Below, piece after piece: positions 33,570 to 44,292 of a stretch of DNA of 64,000 nucleotides. The stretch covers positions 180,669,788 through 180,733,787 of the forward strand of contig NC_073746.1 of assembly GCF_029784135.1 (NCBI RefSeq), in the 5' to 3' direction. The DNA is from Toxorhynchites rutilus septentrionalis (lineage: Eukaryota > Arthropoda > Insecta > Diptera > Culicidae). Within the stretch, counting starts at the first letter, position 1. Each line of letters opens with the position of its first letter. The position numbers and the translations under genes are program-made. Below the pieces are notes generated by a model, which ran no database searches, was not told where the DNA came from, and was given only the letters and a program-made list of their open reading frames with translations.

Positions 33570-35300
33570 GCATATAGCCTCAATAATATCCTCAAATATT
33601 ATGAAAAATATAAAATCAATCAAAAATTTCGAAAATTTTCAGGTAATTTTTTGTTCAGGCTTTCTCAAAAGTAAGGCTAAAGTCAAAATGGAAAACCGAT
33701 GATACACATTGTTCGTTTTGGTCATAATGAATTCGTCTGCAAAATTTGAGCCAATTTAAAAAATACAAAAAAATGAATTCAAATGAAATCGCTCTTCATG
33801 AATTTAGCGTTATTCTTACTTCAATAAACGTATTGTCGAGAGTTTGAACCACAGCATGAAGAAGCCGCTTTCAATTCTCTCCAGATCTTGACATACATAT
33901 CTCACCCGCGTCTGCCTGTTTCCTACCTATAATATATAAGCCACTTAGGCAACGAAGAAGATCTCTTGAAATGGCTACTTGTGATGTTTTCTGTTATAAA
34001 GCCGCGTAGTAGGAGGCAAAAGGAACGATGGGCTCCGAAAGTGCCGTCCAAATGAGCGCATTGTATCGAAAAGATTTATTATCGAGCTCCGTGTGTTCCG
34101 CGAACGCCCTCATTTTACAAGATCGCTCCATTTTGGGAAACACTGCACTCTCATGTCGTTTGTTTTTTTTTAAAGCTTTAAAGGAAACGACAAAGTTGTG
34201 CATGCGACATACACGTTTTATGACGTTTTATAGTTGAGATGAAAATAACCGAAATGTGAGTACGTACAACAAACACAGGTATTGTGTCTGGAGCAAGTAT
34301 GCATTTGAACAAATTGTGAAATAAAAATTCTTTTTCTTCATTTTTTATTTTAGTTACACATTGGATGGCATTATGAAAGAGGCCTCAACGAACAGTTTCT
34401 ACTATATGTGCATTCAAAAAAGTGACGGGCAGATATCGATCACAATGATCCAAAATGATCAGTTCACCTTGCCCTGGTGAAAACAAACTGATAGTCAATG
34501 CGACAACTGATTGATGGGTATAACACCGGTTGAGGAGCCAAGTGATCCATCTGTCAACATGTGAACGACAACCAGAATTGATTTGACCTCTGCTCACGTA
34601 AAACTCCGGTCGTGTCACGAATGTATCACGATGTTTTGTTTAACTCGATTGCAAAGAAACAAGAAAGAATCACATCCTTTCCGCTCGGAAACGGATTCCG
34701 TGATTATTTACCCGGTCGAAGCGCGAAAGACGGTTCGACAAACGGTAACTCATCAATGATGCACATATCAAATGAGACTGGCAAGCCGTTCCAGAGATAC
34801 GCGAGGAAGAACGAACGGGTCCTCATGCATCCACCCACTTTTATGTGTCTGCATAGATTACAATAGTTCGTGTGTGCAGTTGATTTATCAAGAACATGGA
34901 TCGGAGTGCACCTATTCCGAGCGAAATGTCCGAATATAGAGCCATCAGTGGAAACAGTGGCACACATGCCAGTGTTGCCGCATTCCATTATGATTTGTTT
35001 CCTGTCGTCCACGTTGAGGATGATAAAAAAGTTAATTTCGTTTTTTTGACAAATGTGTACAGCTTCGACGTCTGGTGGCGACTTTGCAGTTTGCGACCCA
35101 AACTATTCTCAATCAGATTAAGAGGCCTGGAGATATGTTCAAAATGTTGAATTTTAAAAGAAATTTTTTACATCTGATAAATATATACCGGGAATTTGTG
35201 TTTTTAAACAAAAGGCTTTATTTATCATCTAAATTTATATTACCGCCATCAAAATAGGCCTCTTCTTAAGCAATAAACTTTTTCCAGCGAACAATACATG
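33570..35300. other. Mostly unique DNA; short repeat at 35.06 kb
   Basis: 34.0-35.0 kb is less AT-biased than its surroundings but has no recognisable domain; overlapping short frames on both strands argue against coding. 35063-35125 is the paralogue of 16836-16917. Confidence 0.4.
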
Positions 35301-35317
35301 CACCGAAACACTTCTTA

Positions 35318-35432
35318 GGGGCTCTCCACAAACCACGTGGACAACTTTAGAGAGGGTAGGGGTCGCGAAAATGTCCACGGTTGTCCACGGTGGGGAGCAG
35401 GGGGTTTAGATAACATCTACGTGGACACGATG
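35318..35432. repeat. Remnant of a CCACGTGG-ended element
   Basis: GGGGCTCTCCACAAACCACG opens the segment. Inside, TGTCCACGGTTGTCCACGG and GGTGGGGAGCAGGGGG occur, and CTACGTGGACACGATG closes it as an imperfect inverted partner of CCACGTGGACAAC. The pattern resembles a short TIR element seen in many insect genomes; the family name is unknown to me. Confidence 0.4.
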
Positions 35433-35949
35433 AATTTTCAAGCTGTGTTTTCAAGAATTATTGAACTTTTCGCCCACTCAGTATTCTGTGTTTTTTAAAA
35501 AAGGGTTGAGCTTCCTGAGTGCATCAAACATCCGTATTTTTCATATGGCAGAATTTCTCCCCTGAAATGTGTATTCTGAAAGTCGTTCGTATGAACTGAG
35601 AGTGATCGATTTGTTTCCATTGATAGGAGAGAATCATGTATTCCACTAGAATGAAGACACTATCGAAGAATGTTACTATTGTATAATACACTCGACAAAG
35701 AAATTATAGGAACAGAGTGTTAATTTGAAAATTTTAAGTGATTTTGAAATGCTGTAACTCCGTGAAAAACCAACATACATCATTCAAAATCTTCAACTTC
35801 AACATTCCAAAGCTTTAAATTTTGGAATATATTACGGACACATTGTTTTCTTGGTGTGTGTGAATGTAGTGAATAAAAATATAGGAACAAATTAAAACCC
35901 ATCCTATTTCTGTTATTTCAAGGTTTTTCAGGAATTTTCATTTTTCCCC

Positions 35950-36620
35950 TTTTTCTAAAATCCGCGGACACGCCCGCTTCCACACACGGTCAAAACAAAA
36001 CTACGAGTCCGATTTGGCTGAAATTTTGACAGTAGCCATTTACGAGAATGTACTTTTTCTTTACAGATTCGTTTATCGTGAAAAATATTCGGTTGCCCGG
36101 AAAACTCATGCCGATTTTATGAAGAAATCAAAAGCATAATTTTTTATAGGCATGTATATCTTATATATGCATCATTTTGTATTTTTGTGCTCTCTGGTGA
36201 GCCACAGTTCTTACAGGATCCTGAACAAATGATAATCTAAAGAAAACATATATGGTAAATACGGCGGGTATCAGACTAACTACAAAAAATGTTTGCCGAA
36301 TTGTCAATGAGGTTTGGCATTGTTCTGGAGGAATACGAATACGTAGCGTAATTCGACCAAATTGGTCGAATTACGCTACGAACTGCTGCTCCATCCACCG
36401 TATTCTCAAGATTTGGCCCCGTGTGACTTTTATTGTTTCAAAACTTGAAAAAGTCACTCGCTGGGCAGAAATTTGAGTCGAATGAGGAGGTCATCGTCGC
36501 CACGGAGGCCTACTCGAAAAAGTCAATCACGATGATATTGTATGGGTTTTGTCTTGACTAGATTCATTGTAGCCTCCACGCACTACCCAACCAAGTTTTT
36601 TGTAATGTAAATGAGGCTTA
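35950..36620. mobile_element. Rearranged mariner copy (inverted 5' part plus 3' part)
   Basis: At about 35955-36060 the sequence is the reverse complement of 37410-37513 (CGGACACGCCCGCTTCCACA, CGGTCAAAACAAAACTACGA, GTCCGATTTGGCTGAAATTT, TGACAGTAGCC). At 36381-36500 the sequence is in the same orientation as 37567-37700 (GAACTGCT-C-CCATCCACCG, TATTCTCAAGATTTGGCCCC, GCAGAAATTTGAGTCGAATG, AGGAGGTCATCG). A plus-strand frame there encodes ELLLHPPYSQDLAPCDFY, the third-aspartate block of a mariner transposase, with later stops. The two halves are thus in opposite orientation, joined through a 39-bp palindrome. Confidence 0.7.
36342..36380. repeat. Perfect 39-bp palindrome in the mariner relic
   Basis: CGTAGCGTAATTCGACCA (36342-36359) is followed after AAA by its exact reverse complement (36363-36380). 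It sits at the join where the transposase-like sequence resumes, consistent with a foldback-primed inversion. Confidence 0.9.
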
Positions 36621-37178
36621 GAAGAGAAAATATAGTACATTAATAAACTAATCTTGATAGGTATGATGAATCTGTTTGAATACATCTATGAGTTTGAAAA
36701 CTCAAAAAACTCAGCAAACAAGCATTCATTGACCGTTTGGCCCTCCTGAAGGAATCCCAAATGGACAATCAAATCCAATCAATATCGAAAATCGCCGAGC
36801 AAAAAAAAGTTAACTTGTTCTTAATGACGCTGTAAACAAACTTAATGACAGATCGTGCTCAATATCAGCATTAAGACCACTGACGGTAGTGCCAACTTAA
36901 GTTTTTTTTAAATGAAAAATATTCAGCTGGAAAATTTGAAATTAATATATTGATTGATATTCGTGGTTTTTCTATTTAAAGAAAGGGCGGGTTGTAGGTT
37001 TATTAATAGAATATATTCAATTCATATCTATATCTACATATAACATCGAAGGTGGATGTCACTATTGACGACATCCAGCTTCGATTTTTTTTCCAACTAA
37101 AGGGTTACTCTAAAGAATCAATTGCGATACTAATTTTACAGTTATATCATCAGGGCATTAAGCATTTGAAGTTATTGA
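36621..37178. other. AT-rich DNA with a short coding-like stretch
   Basis: At about 36703-36834 one plus-strand frame reads KLKKLSKQAFIDRLALLKES and then QMDNQIQSISKIAEQKK before a stop. Its amphipathic, low-bias composition looks protein-like, but it has no start and I do not recognise it. Otherwise nothing. Confidence 0.3.
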
Positions 37179-37284
37179 GCCTGACCACGAACGTCACTTC
37201 ACGGTGAAACCGATATGAAGTGCATATAACCTTGCATACAAACCATTTCGTTTTCACCGTGAAGTGACGTTCGTGATCATGCCC
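37179..37284. mobile_element. Small hairpin MITE, copy 1
   Basis: Arms GACCACGAACGTCACTTCAC-GGTGAAA and TTTTCACC-GTGAAGTGACGTTCGTGATC are reverse complements around ATATAACCTTGCATACAAA. A second copy lies at 39136-39228. No clear TSD was found. Confidence 0.75.
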
Positions 37285-37324
37285 ATTATTACAGAGTGTC
37301 CGGAATGTGAAGCTGTTCGAAATA

Positions 37325-37822
37325 CGAGGGCGGTCCGATAAGTACTTAGCCTCATCGCCCGATGGTGTCAGTATCGCAGCTCTTTTTTGAACCGCTAATA
37401 CTTATCGTGTAGTACATTCTCGGAAACGGCTACTGTCAAAATTTCAGCCAAATCGGACTCGTAGTTTTGTTTTGACCGTGTGTGGAAGCGGGCGTGTCCG
37501 CGGTTTTTAGAAAAATGGAAAAAAATGGAAATTCCGCCGTCACCACGGCCAAATTGAACGAATTTCACTACGAACTGCTACCCCATCCACCGTATTCTCA
37601 AGATTTGGCCCCGTGTTACTTTATTTTTGTTTCGCACCTTGAAAAAGTAACTTGCAGGGCAGAAATTTGAGTCGAATGAGGAGGTCATCGCCGCCACGGA
37701 GGCCTACTTTGCATACCTTGAGCAAACTATGTTGACTATGTTGACTATGTTGAGAAATAAATCGCCACCTTTCCAAAATTATTGTTTTTTTTGTAGGCTA
37801 AGTACTTATCGGACTGCACTCG
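37325..37822 (+). mobile_element. Internally deleted mariner with intact 28-bp TIRs
   Basis: The left end CGAGGGCGGTCCGATAAGTA (TIR 37325-37352) and the right end (37795-37822) are inverted copies matching at 26 of 28 positions. TA sits on each side (37323-37324, 37823-37824). Inside, the 5' leader and a start-like stretch (FRKMEKNGNSAV) join directly to the transposase 3' block (KLNEFHYELLPHPPYSQDLAP), so most of the gene was lost by internal deletion. The third aspartate position reads Tyr (CYFIF, where CDFYF stands in the 36.4-kb copy). It could be mobilised only by an enzyme from elsewhere. Confidence 0.9.
37482..37700 (+). pseudogene. Mariner transposase remnant in the deleted copy
   Basis: The frame of 62 codons fuses an N-terminal scrap to HPPYSQDLAPCYFIFVSHLE, corresponding to the D34D third-aspartate region. 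Beyond the stop, VE-GGHRRHGGLL continues the mariner sequence in another frame. The first two catalytic aspartates and both DNA-binding helices are deleted. Confidence 0.8.
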
Positions 37823-37829
37823 TATGTAT

Positions 37830-38825
37830 TTGTTTATACAGCCATTCCATGCCAAACGATATAGTGATTCTGAGATTTTCGTCGAAAGTGGTAATTTTGT
37901 TATTTATCGCAAAGGATTAAACTCGTATTTTTTAATTTTTTTTTATCAGCGTACCCATTTTAATTTTAGAATTGTCTGAAAAATCATATTTTTCCTCTTT
38001 CTCCCAAAGATGATTTTTTTCAAAAATTCATAACTTTTGAACCACTGAACCGATTATCTAAATCGACATATCAAATTGGAGCCAATGGGCCTTTCTTTGA
38101 AAAATATTGAACTTTAGATTTTATTTTCGTAATTGACGGATTTCGCGCCAACTCGTCTATGGGATTGGCATGATCATCTCAGAACTCAATGAAACTTTCT
38201 GGACGTGAAGACCTTACCTAATTGAGCAATTTGGCAGACTTAGTTTTTCGAAAAATTATCCTTACCAACATATGGAAAGGGCCAAATATTTTTGACCATT
38301 TTTTTATAATTTTTTTTTACTCGACAATTGTAAGTCCTACAAGAAAGTGATCTATGGAAGAGTATTACGAATGAATCAGAATATAATACTGAAAAAATAT
38401 ATTTTTAAATCCTACATTGAGAAAAATCGATTTTAAAAACTAAAAGTCGATTTTCTTAAAATAGTCATCTCAGATTTTGATGAAATGGTAGATAAATATG
38501 TGTCCTACAACTCTTCCATACATTGTAACTTGTGCATATTTAAGACAAAAAAGTTTTTCTAACAAAAACATTTTCAATATTTTATTGAAATTAAGTTTAT
38601 TTCTTTTTTCAGTGCAGAAAACCAACCCAAAATAATAATAATAATAATAAAAATGTTGAATGGGTGTTTCGGAGGTTTTTATTTCAAATCAAATGTAATA
38701 AAACTTATGTCATTTTTTGACATTAAATTCATTTTTAATTCATCTGATCATATACCATGTACATGTTAACTTATATTATAAGAAATACAATCATCATATC
38801 TTTCCTATTTTTTTTATCTGACATT
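37830..38825. other. AT-rich DNA with one inverted repeat relic
   Basis: 38025-38085 is the inverted partner of 24890-24970. An (AAT)n microsatellite lies at 38630-38650. No gene is seen. Confidence 0.4.
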
Positions 38826-38829
38826 CTGA

Positions 38830-39032
38830 AGAAGCGATTCAAAAAAGAGCCGCTTTTGGAAAGAGTCTCGGCTCAAAAAAAAGCTGCGGTTCAAAAAAGA
38901 GCCGCTTTTGGGAAGAGTCTCGGCTCAGAAAGAGCCGCGGTTCAAAAAAGAGCTGCTCAAATGAGCCGGGTCGTTTCAATGAACGTGCGGTTCTGAGCCG
39001 CTCACTGAAATAAACCGTTTTGCCCACCGCTA
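38830..39032. mobile_element. hAT-like element end with about 52-bp tandem units
   Basis: The right edge reads on the minus strand TAGCGGTGGGCAAAACGG, very like the TAGAGATGGGCAAA end of the hAT element at 5.94 kb. To its left the block CGGTTCAAAAAAGAGCCGCT, then TTTGGGAAGAGTCTCGGCTCA, repeats three times with starts at about 38834, 38886 and 38937. I found no left TIR, so the element is truncated. Confidence 0.6.
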
Positions 39033-39135
39033 GTCCAAACCTTGTTGTATATATCCTTGTTCCCGTTTTTGTATTTCAGTTTTCAAATTTCAAACATCTA
39101 TAACAGTGTCTCTGCTGGAGACTATGCGCTTGATC

Positions 39136-39228
39136 ACAACGTCACTTCACGGTGAAAACGAAATGAAATATATATAACCTTGCATACAAATTATTTCGTT
39201 TTCACCGTGAAGAGACGTTCGTTGTCAG
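39136..39228. mobile_element. Small hairpin MITE, copy 2
   Basis: AACGTCACTTCACGGTGAAA-ACGAAATGA pairs with ATTTCGT-TTTCACCGTGAAGAGACGTT around ATATATATAACCTTGCATACA. It is the same family as 37179-37284, about 2 kb away. Confidence 0.75.
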
Positions 39229-39506
39229 GCCCTGTGTATTTGTATTATTATTATTATTTGTAGATTATGACATGTTAACTTGATAGAGTTCAGTATTTAG
39301 TTTTAGTTGTCTGTAGTCCATATTTGAGGCCATTTGAAACCGGAACGCTTAATGCGTCTGAATGTAAAGTACTTATGAGTTTTAATTTTAACTTTTCAAT
39401 TCTTTATTTTTTTTTGACTCTTCAATTCTTTACTTATTTATTTCTTCAAATCTCTAATTCTTCAATCATTTAATTCTCTGATTCTATAATTTTTTTATCC
39501 TTTAAG

Positions 39507-39671
39507 ATATCGCACTCAGTGATGCAATTTTGTTCGGTGGAAGCACCGCGTCGATTTTTATGCCGTCTGTTGGATAGTGCTTTTGTATTTTTGCATCACA
39601 TCATTTCTGCATCTATACTGGAGTGTAACTTTCATATTTCGGAAACGAGCGCGTTACATTTGAACTGCAAG
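39507..39671 (+). repeat. Dispersed repeat, copy 1 (paralogue at 54.14 kb)
   Basis: GATATCGCACTCAGTGATGC, AATTTTGTTCGGTGGAAGCA, ATGCCGTCTGTTGGATAG, TATACTGGAGTGTAACTTTC and GAGCGCGTTACATTTGAA match 54138-54300 closely. Its final third resembles the opening of the TATA-containing repeat at 26.55 and 55.7 kb. Confidence 0.8.
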
Positions 39672-39673
39672 TA

Positions 39674-40370
39674 CAGGTCGGACTCGATTATCCGGAGTAT
39701 TGATTTTTTTCACTCCGGATGATCGAATCCTCCGGATAATCGAGTCAAAAAAAAACAATTTTCTCTCGGTAAAAAATATAATTATGATTTGCACTTATTT
39801 ATTAAACGGTTTTATCTAGGTTGACTCGTTTGTATGTTTGTAACTTTGTAACTTTGTAAATTTGTCTGTAGTGCTGTACAACATTAACAGAAATTTAACC
39901 CCTTCCTGTTGACCGAAATTTTGAAGACACCTTTAATTCTACTGTCATCATAAAACTCCGTATCCCATGATCTTGAAAAATTCAATTTGGCCTTCGCTAA
40001 AAATGGCTGAATCACTTGACTTGGAGAACACGAAACTTGATAAATAAATAAAAATAAACATTATAAACAACATAAATTCAAAAGGGTCGCCGCCACTAAA
40101 TAGTCGACTATGTATATTTTGCAATCCCTTCAATATCGGTATCAAATGAAATGATTTAACTAATAGAATACAGTACATCATGAAAATATTCCGAAGAAAA
40201 TTAGGTAAGAAATAAAAGTTAGATTTCCATTGTCCACAGTTAGTTGTTTAATCATATACGATTTTATTTTAGTCTTCTCATTGTCCTAGATTAATGAAGG
40301 AACGGATGTGATAACTACTAACTGCTACTTCTCTCATTATTTTCTAGCTTTTAGTACATTAAACCGTTTA
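39674..40370 (+). repeat. Repeat family with hairpin head, copy 1
   Basis: It starts CAGGTCGGACTCGATTATCC after a TA. A strong hairpin follows: GACTCGATTATCCGGAG against CTCCGGATAATCGAGTC. Then come TATGATTTGCACTTATT, TTAAACGGTTT, CTTGACTTGGAGAACAC, GGTCGCCGCCACTAAAT, GAAAATTAGGTAAGAAATAA and GAAGGAACGGATGTGATAAC. The same order occurs from 62412 to the window end. The CAG...CTCGATTAT start resembles the pogo-type TIR at 10879. Termination was not found. Confidence 0.75.
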
Positions 40371-40570
40371 ACTTAAAAAGTTTTTTTTAATTATTTCATT
40401 TTTTAGTTTTTAGTAAATTATCTGTTTCATTAGTATATTTCTCTATAATAAACCATTCAAAAAATTATTTTTTTTAAACTTGTATATCTTACCTAACTTT
40501 CTTCGGAAATTTCTCTAATTCTTCAATCATTTAATTCTCTGCTTCTATAATTCTTTCATTCTTCAATTCC
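40371..40570. other. AT-rich spacer
   Basis: TTCAATCATTTAATTCTCTG occurs here (about 40519) and at 39463, which suggests the region between is duplicated or flanked by short repeats. Nothing else. Confidence 0.35.
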
Positions 40571-41240
40571 TTCCCGTCGTCGCGATTGTAGCTCGATGGT
40601 TAACGGAATAGAACGTTGGTTGATTCTAGAGGAGTTCTATTAGTTACCTTCTCAGGTTTCCCAAAAAATAATTCCTCAGTTCTTTCGATTACCTTTTTAG
40701 GTTTTCCAAAAATAACCCTCCATCGCCGTGATTGGGATCGAATAAAATTTATGCGCATTGAAAAACGAAATATCGAACCGGGATGATTGGTTCTAGGGGA
40801 ATCTTTCAGGCTTCGCAAAGATTTGGTGTTCGTGTTCGTTTCGTACACGTGATGAATAAAGGAATAAATCGCCGGGACGATTGACTTTAGATTTATTCGT
40901 ACACTTTCTCAGGTTGGAGTTATATAAAGCGTACGCACGAGAAAATAACGGAATATATTGCCAAGATGATTAATTTTGGGGAGTTACCTCGGTTGCCATC
41001 TCAGATTTCCCAAAGATAACTCTTCATCGTCGCGATGGAGATTGAATACAGAGTATGCGCTTTCAATAACGAGTATATCCTTTTAGAGTTTTAGATGGGT
41101 TCTGTCGGCTACCTTCTCAGGTTTCCCACAGTTAACTCTACCCCGTCGCGATTGGGTTTCATTCAAAATACGTGCGATAAATAATAGAATATAATCGTTC
41201 CAATTAATTTTACAGGTTTCCTTCTTGGATAACCTAAAGA
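40571..41240. repeat. Degenerate tandem repeat (CGTCGCGATTGGG units)
   Basis: The phrases TACCTTCTCAGGTTTCCCA, AACTCTNC-CGTCGCGATTGGG and AATACG-TGCG-TAAA recur about four times (near 40575, 40722, 41025 and 41138). Spacing varies between about 110 and 300 bp. It could be an old satellite or the repetitive 3' UTR of a retroelement. Confidence 0.55.
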
Positions 41241-41329
41241 TAGTTTCTGCCGCATGAGATTTTAGGATTTTCGTTTCGTCGGGGGGTTGATGGTTCACAT
41301 TTACATAATCTCATTACTTACCTCAGTGA

Positions 41330-41520
41330 ATCCTGATTTTAACCTATTCCCACTAACAACTATCCCATCCATGATAATCGCTAGGGAACCACGCTATAGA
41401 AGCGACCCTTCTAGCCTTCGGGCGGCGAATATCATACTAGCATTCCTTCCCTTACGCTGGTGACTGTAAGGACGTTACCGGCGACGTTATTGACAATTTA
41501 AAACTTGAATCATCGAAACT
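41330..41520. repeat. Possible retroelement 3' UTR segment
   Basis: A less AT-rich block with ACAACTATCCCATCCATGAT, CGACCCTTCTAGCCTTCGGG and GCTGGTGACTGTAAGGACG. The style recalls 3' UTRs of mosquito LINEs, but no coding part is attached. Tentative. Confidence 0.3.
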
Positions 41521-43287
41521 TGCACAATGTGAATGCTTTACTACTTTGTGCAATTTCGCTGGTTCAGGTCAATCACGGAGAGCAACTACAAATTGTACAG
41601 TCTACCCAAGCTCAAGCGCAAGCTTAATCTCTCAGGAAATCCTCGAATGAATAAGTGGATTCTAGGAATAATGGCTGCTCGATTGGGAGATTTGCACTAC
41701 AAAATTATTTACGATGCTAAACAGCTCATAAGCCTTACACTCCCAATACTTTGTGAAAAGTGCACCTTTTCCTCATGCCCAAGCTATCAAAATAACTCTG
41801 GCATCACTTCCACACCGTGAGACACGTGTGGCAGCGTGTTGGAGGAGTCGTTACATCTCCTATCGTGATTAAAATGTTAACAAGCGAAAATGTACGAATC
41901 CAGATGCTGCGGCACGAACATCCATGACTGGAATGAATGCACCGTGTAGACAGAGTAGTGCTCTGTCGTGTACATCCGAGCATAATTAATGATTCCAGAA
42001 TGTTACTCTCGCAAGATTCGCCCGGTAAAATTGAGCTCTTCCATCAAATCCACCTTCATCAAAATGCGAGACTGTCGCTGCATTAAGGAGTTCAACTTGT
42101 AACTTTCACGACTCGATGCACACTTCGCGTAACCTCGCATTTTGAGAGGTGGTCGAACACTCCATTCGCGACCTAGTTTGAAGGAATTGCCCATACACAA
42201 CACTTTTATCCATCGATTGATTCTTCCTGTTGTGGTCCCTCATCCCACTTCGCACCCACTGACGCAACATTTCCAAATTATTCCGCATATTTAACAAATT
42301 TCATTACACTCGGTAGAAGTGTACTGTTTCGCAATAATCGTATCATCTGCGTTTTCGAACGACACGTTCCTCCTTTTTGAGTCCGTTTCCGTTGCGCTGG
42401 TAATTTCACATGCATTCGTTCTACAGTTGAAATTCATTTTAAAATCGACAAACAATCGGTGTTATCAGCGCATGTTGTATTTGCATTGGATACCGGAATA
42501 TTCATCACATCATTTATTTGCTTTCCCCTTCTTCGCATAGCTTCCTCCCGGATGCTGCAAAATTTTCCTTTTTTTGCACTATGTTCTATCGTGAGTAGTG
42601 ATTGATATTGTGCGATAGGTGAATGGAACAGATAATGGAGTCTCAATTATTCGATTTTTCTGATGCTTATTTTTTCTCACGCTGAATTGAATAATTTTTT
42701 ATCTCTTATGTTCGCGTGTTTATCACAAGGAAAATCGTTTATTATTACCTCCACCGTGATAAAAATATCACTGAAAAGGATGTAGAATGCACGTTAGTCC
42801 TATTAGACAAAAACCATTTTTAACTCCATATACAAACATTTAGCAAGAAATTGGAAAGTGACAAGTCATTAAATTTTACCAAACAGCGAGAAGCCGTAAT
42901 CCAATCAAGTTTTATGACAAACCTAAAAGCAATGGTTTTATGCGAGACTCAAATAAAACACCCCTCAGGATAATCCTCCCAGCGGTAGAAGGAAGGGACC
43001 CGAAACAGTGGAGGATAAATTCTTGCAGATGTTCTGGTTCGGATGCATTAATTCGCTGCTGCTGCTGTTGTTGGTCCATTGTTGCTCTCGTGAGTGAAGC
43101 CAAGGCGGAGTATGTAAACCTACCACTCTGTGCGAAGTCTGTTTTCAATTATTCACTTCGGTAGGTTTGAGACACGAGCCACATTTGGTGATTTTTATTT
43201 TCTCTTCTGCTCGTGGTGGGCCTTCGCGTGCAAACTGAGACGTAATCCAACCAGAACGGACAGCTGTGTGATTAGCAGGACCACTAA
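41521..43287. other. Unique DNA, nothing firmly recognised
   Basis: An open frame of 95 codons at 41533-41820 has no known domain and lies in sequence without splice or codon signals; I treat it as chance. The stretch ends at the left arm of the long-TIR transposon. Confidence 0.4.
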
Positions 43288-44292
43288 TGGCGATAATGGA
43301 GCAATTCCAAATGAAATCGACAAATGACAAAACATGAGTATTTTTTATTCGAATGAAAGTTTGTATTCCGTTTAGGTTGAAGGAAATATGAGTTTTCCAC
43401 AGCAATTGGGATTTTTTTGACTCAAGCGTAACTTTTGAAAAGGGCGTACCGATTTTAGTAGGAGAAATCTTTGATAATTTATATCTAAAAAACTATGAGT
43501 TGTACCGAAATAGTGTCTTGGAAAGAGTTATAGAGTATTGATGTCTAAACATGAAAAAAATATACACTGAGAAAAAAATAGTACTCTGTTTTTTATTTAA
43601 AAAAAAAACTTAAATTTGCAATATTCAAAATACATATTTTTTATTTTTTTTTAAATTTTTCATATAAAATAGAAGTCATGTAGAAAATTTAAAGAATGGG
43701 TCCGAGATGGTAAAACTTTTCGAAACTTCGAATTTTTGTATGTAAACAATCATTTTTAGCCACAAATTATGATTTCTGATGTGATTTAAAACAAAAAACC
43801 TCATTATAAATCTCCTTCAAAAAGCAGCCATTCTCGAGATATTTTGAAACATATTTCTAATTTATTGTCTTTTTTATAGTGAATATTCCCTTTTAATATG
43901 TTTTTCGTGTTATACCGTCATGTTCATGAAATTTTATGAATTTGCTTATAATTTCCAACAACTTTTCCAGATACATGATCATGGTAAAAATATATGTTTA
44001 GGAGTTACGTTGAAAATCATTTGAAAACATGTGGGTTAATATAAAACGTAGCGATATTAAAAAATGTTTTTTTTATCTTGATACCAACTTTTAACATGTT
44101 ATACATGTTGCGCCAACAGAACACAACATTTATAAAAGGAAAAAATATAATTCTCTACAATTTGGTCAAATAATTCCTATATTTATCGGAGTTTAAGAGA
44201 TACTAATAATAATACTAGAATTTTTAGCATTTATTTTTTATTAACATTTATTTTTATCAACTAACAATTTTGTTGTATATAATTTTATTTTT

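Noticed and set aside
34612..35012. Overlapping frames on both strands at 34.6-35.0 kb
   Set aside because: Both strands are open over the same bases, a sign of composition and not coding; no motifs.
41533..41820. A 95-codon plus-strand gene
   Set aside because: No recognisable domain, no supporting signals, and the left part follows a repeat-like block.
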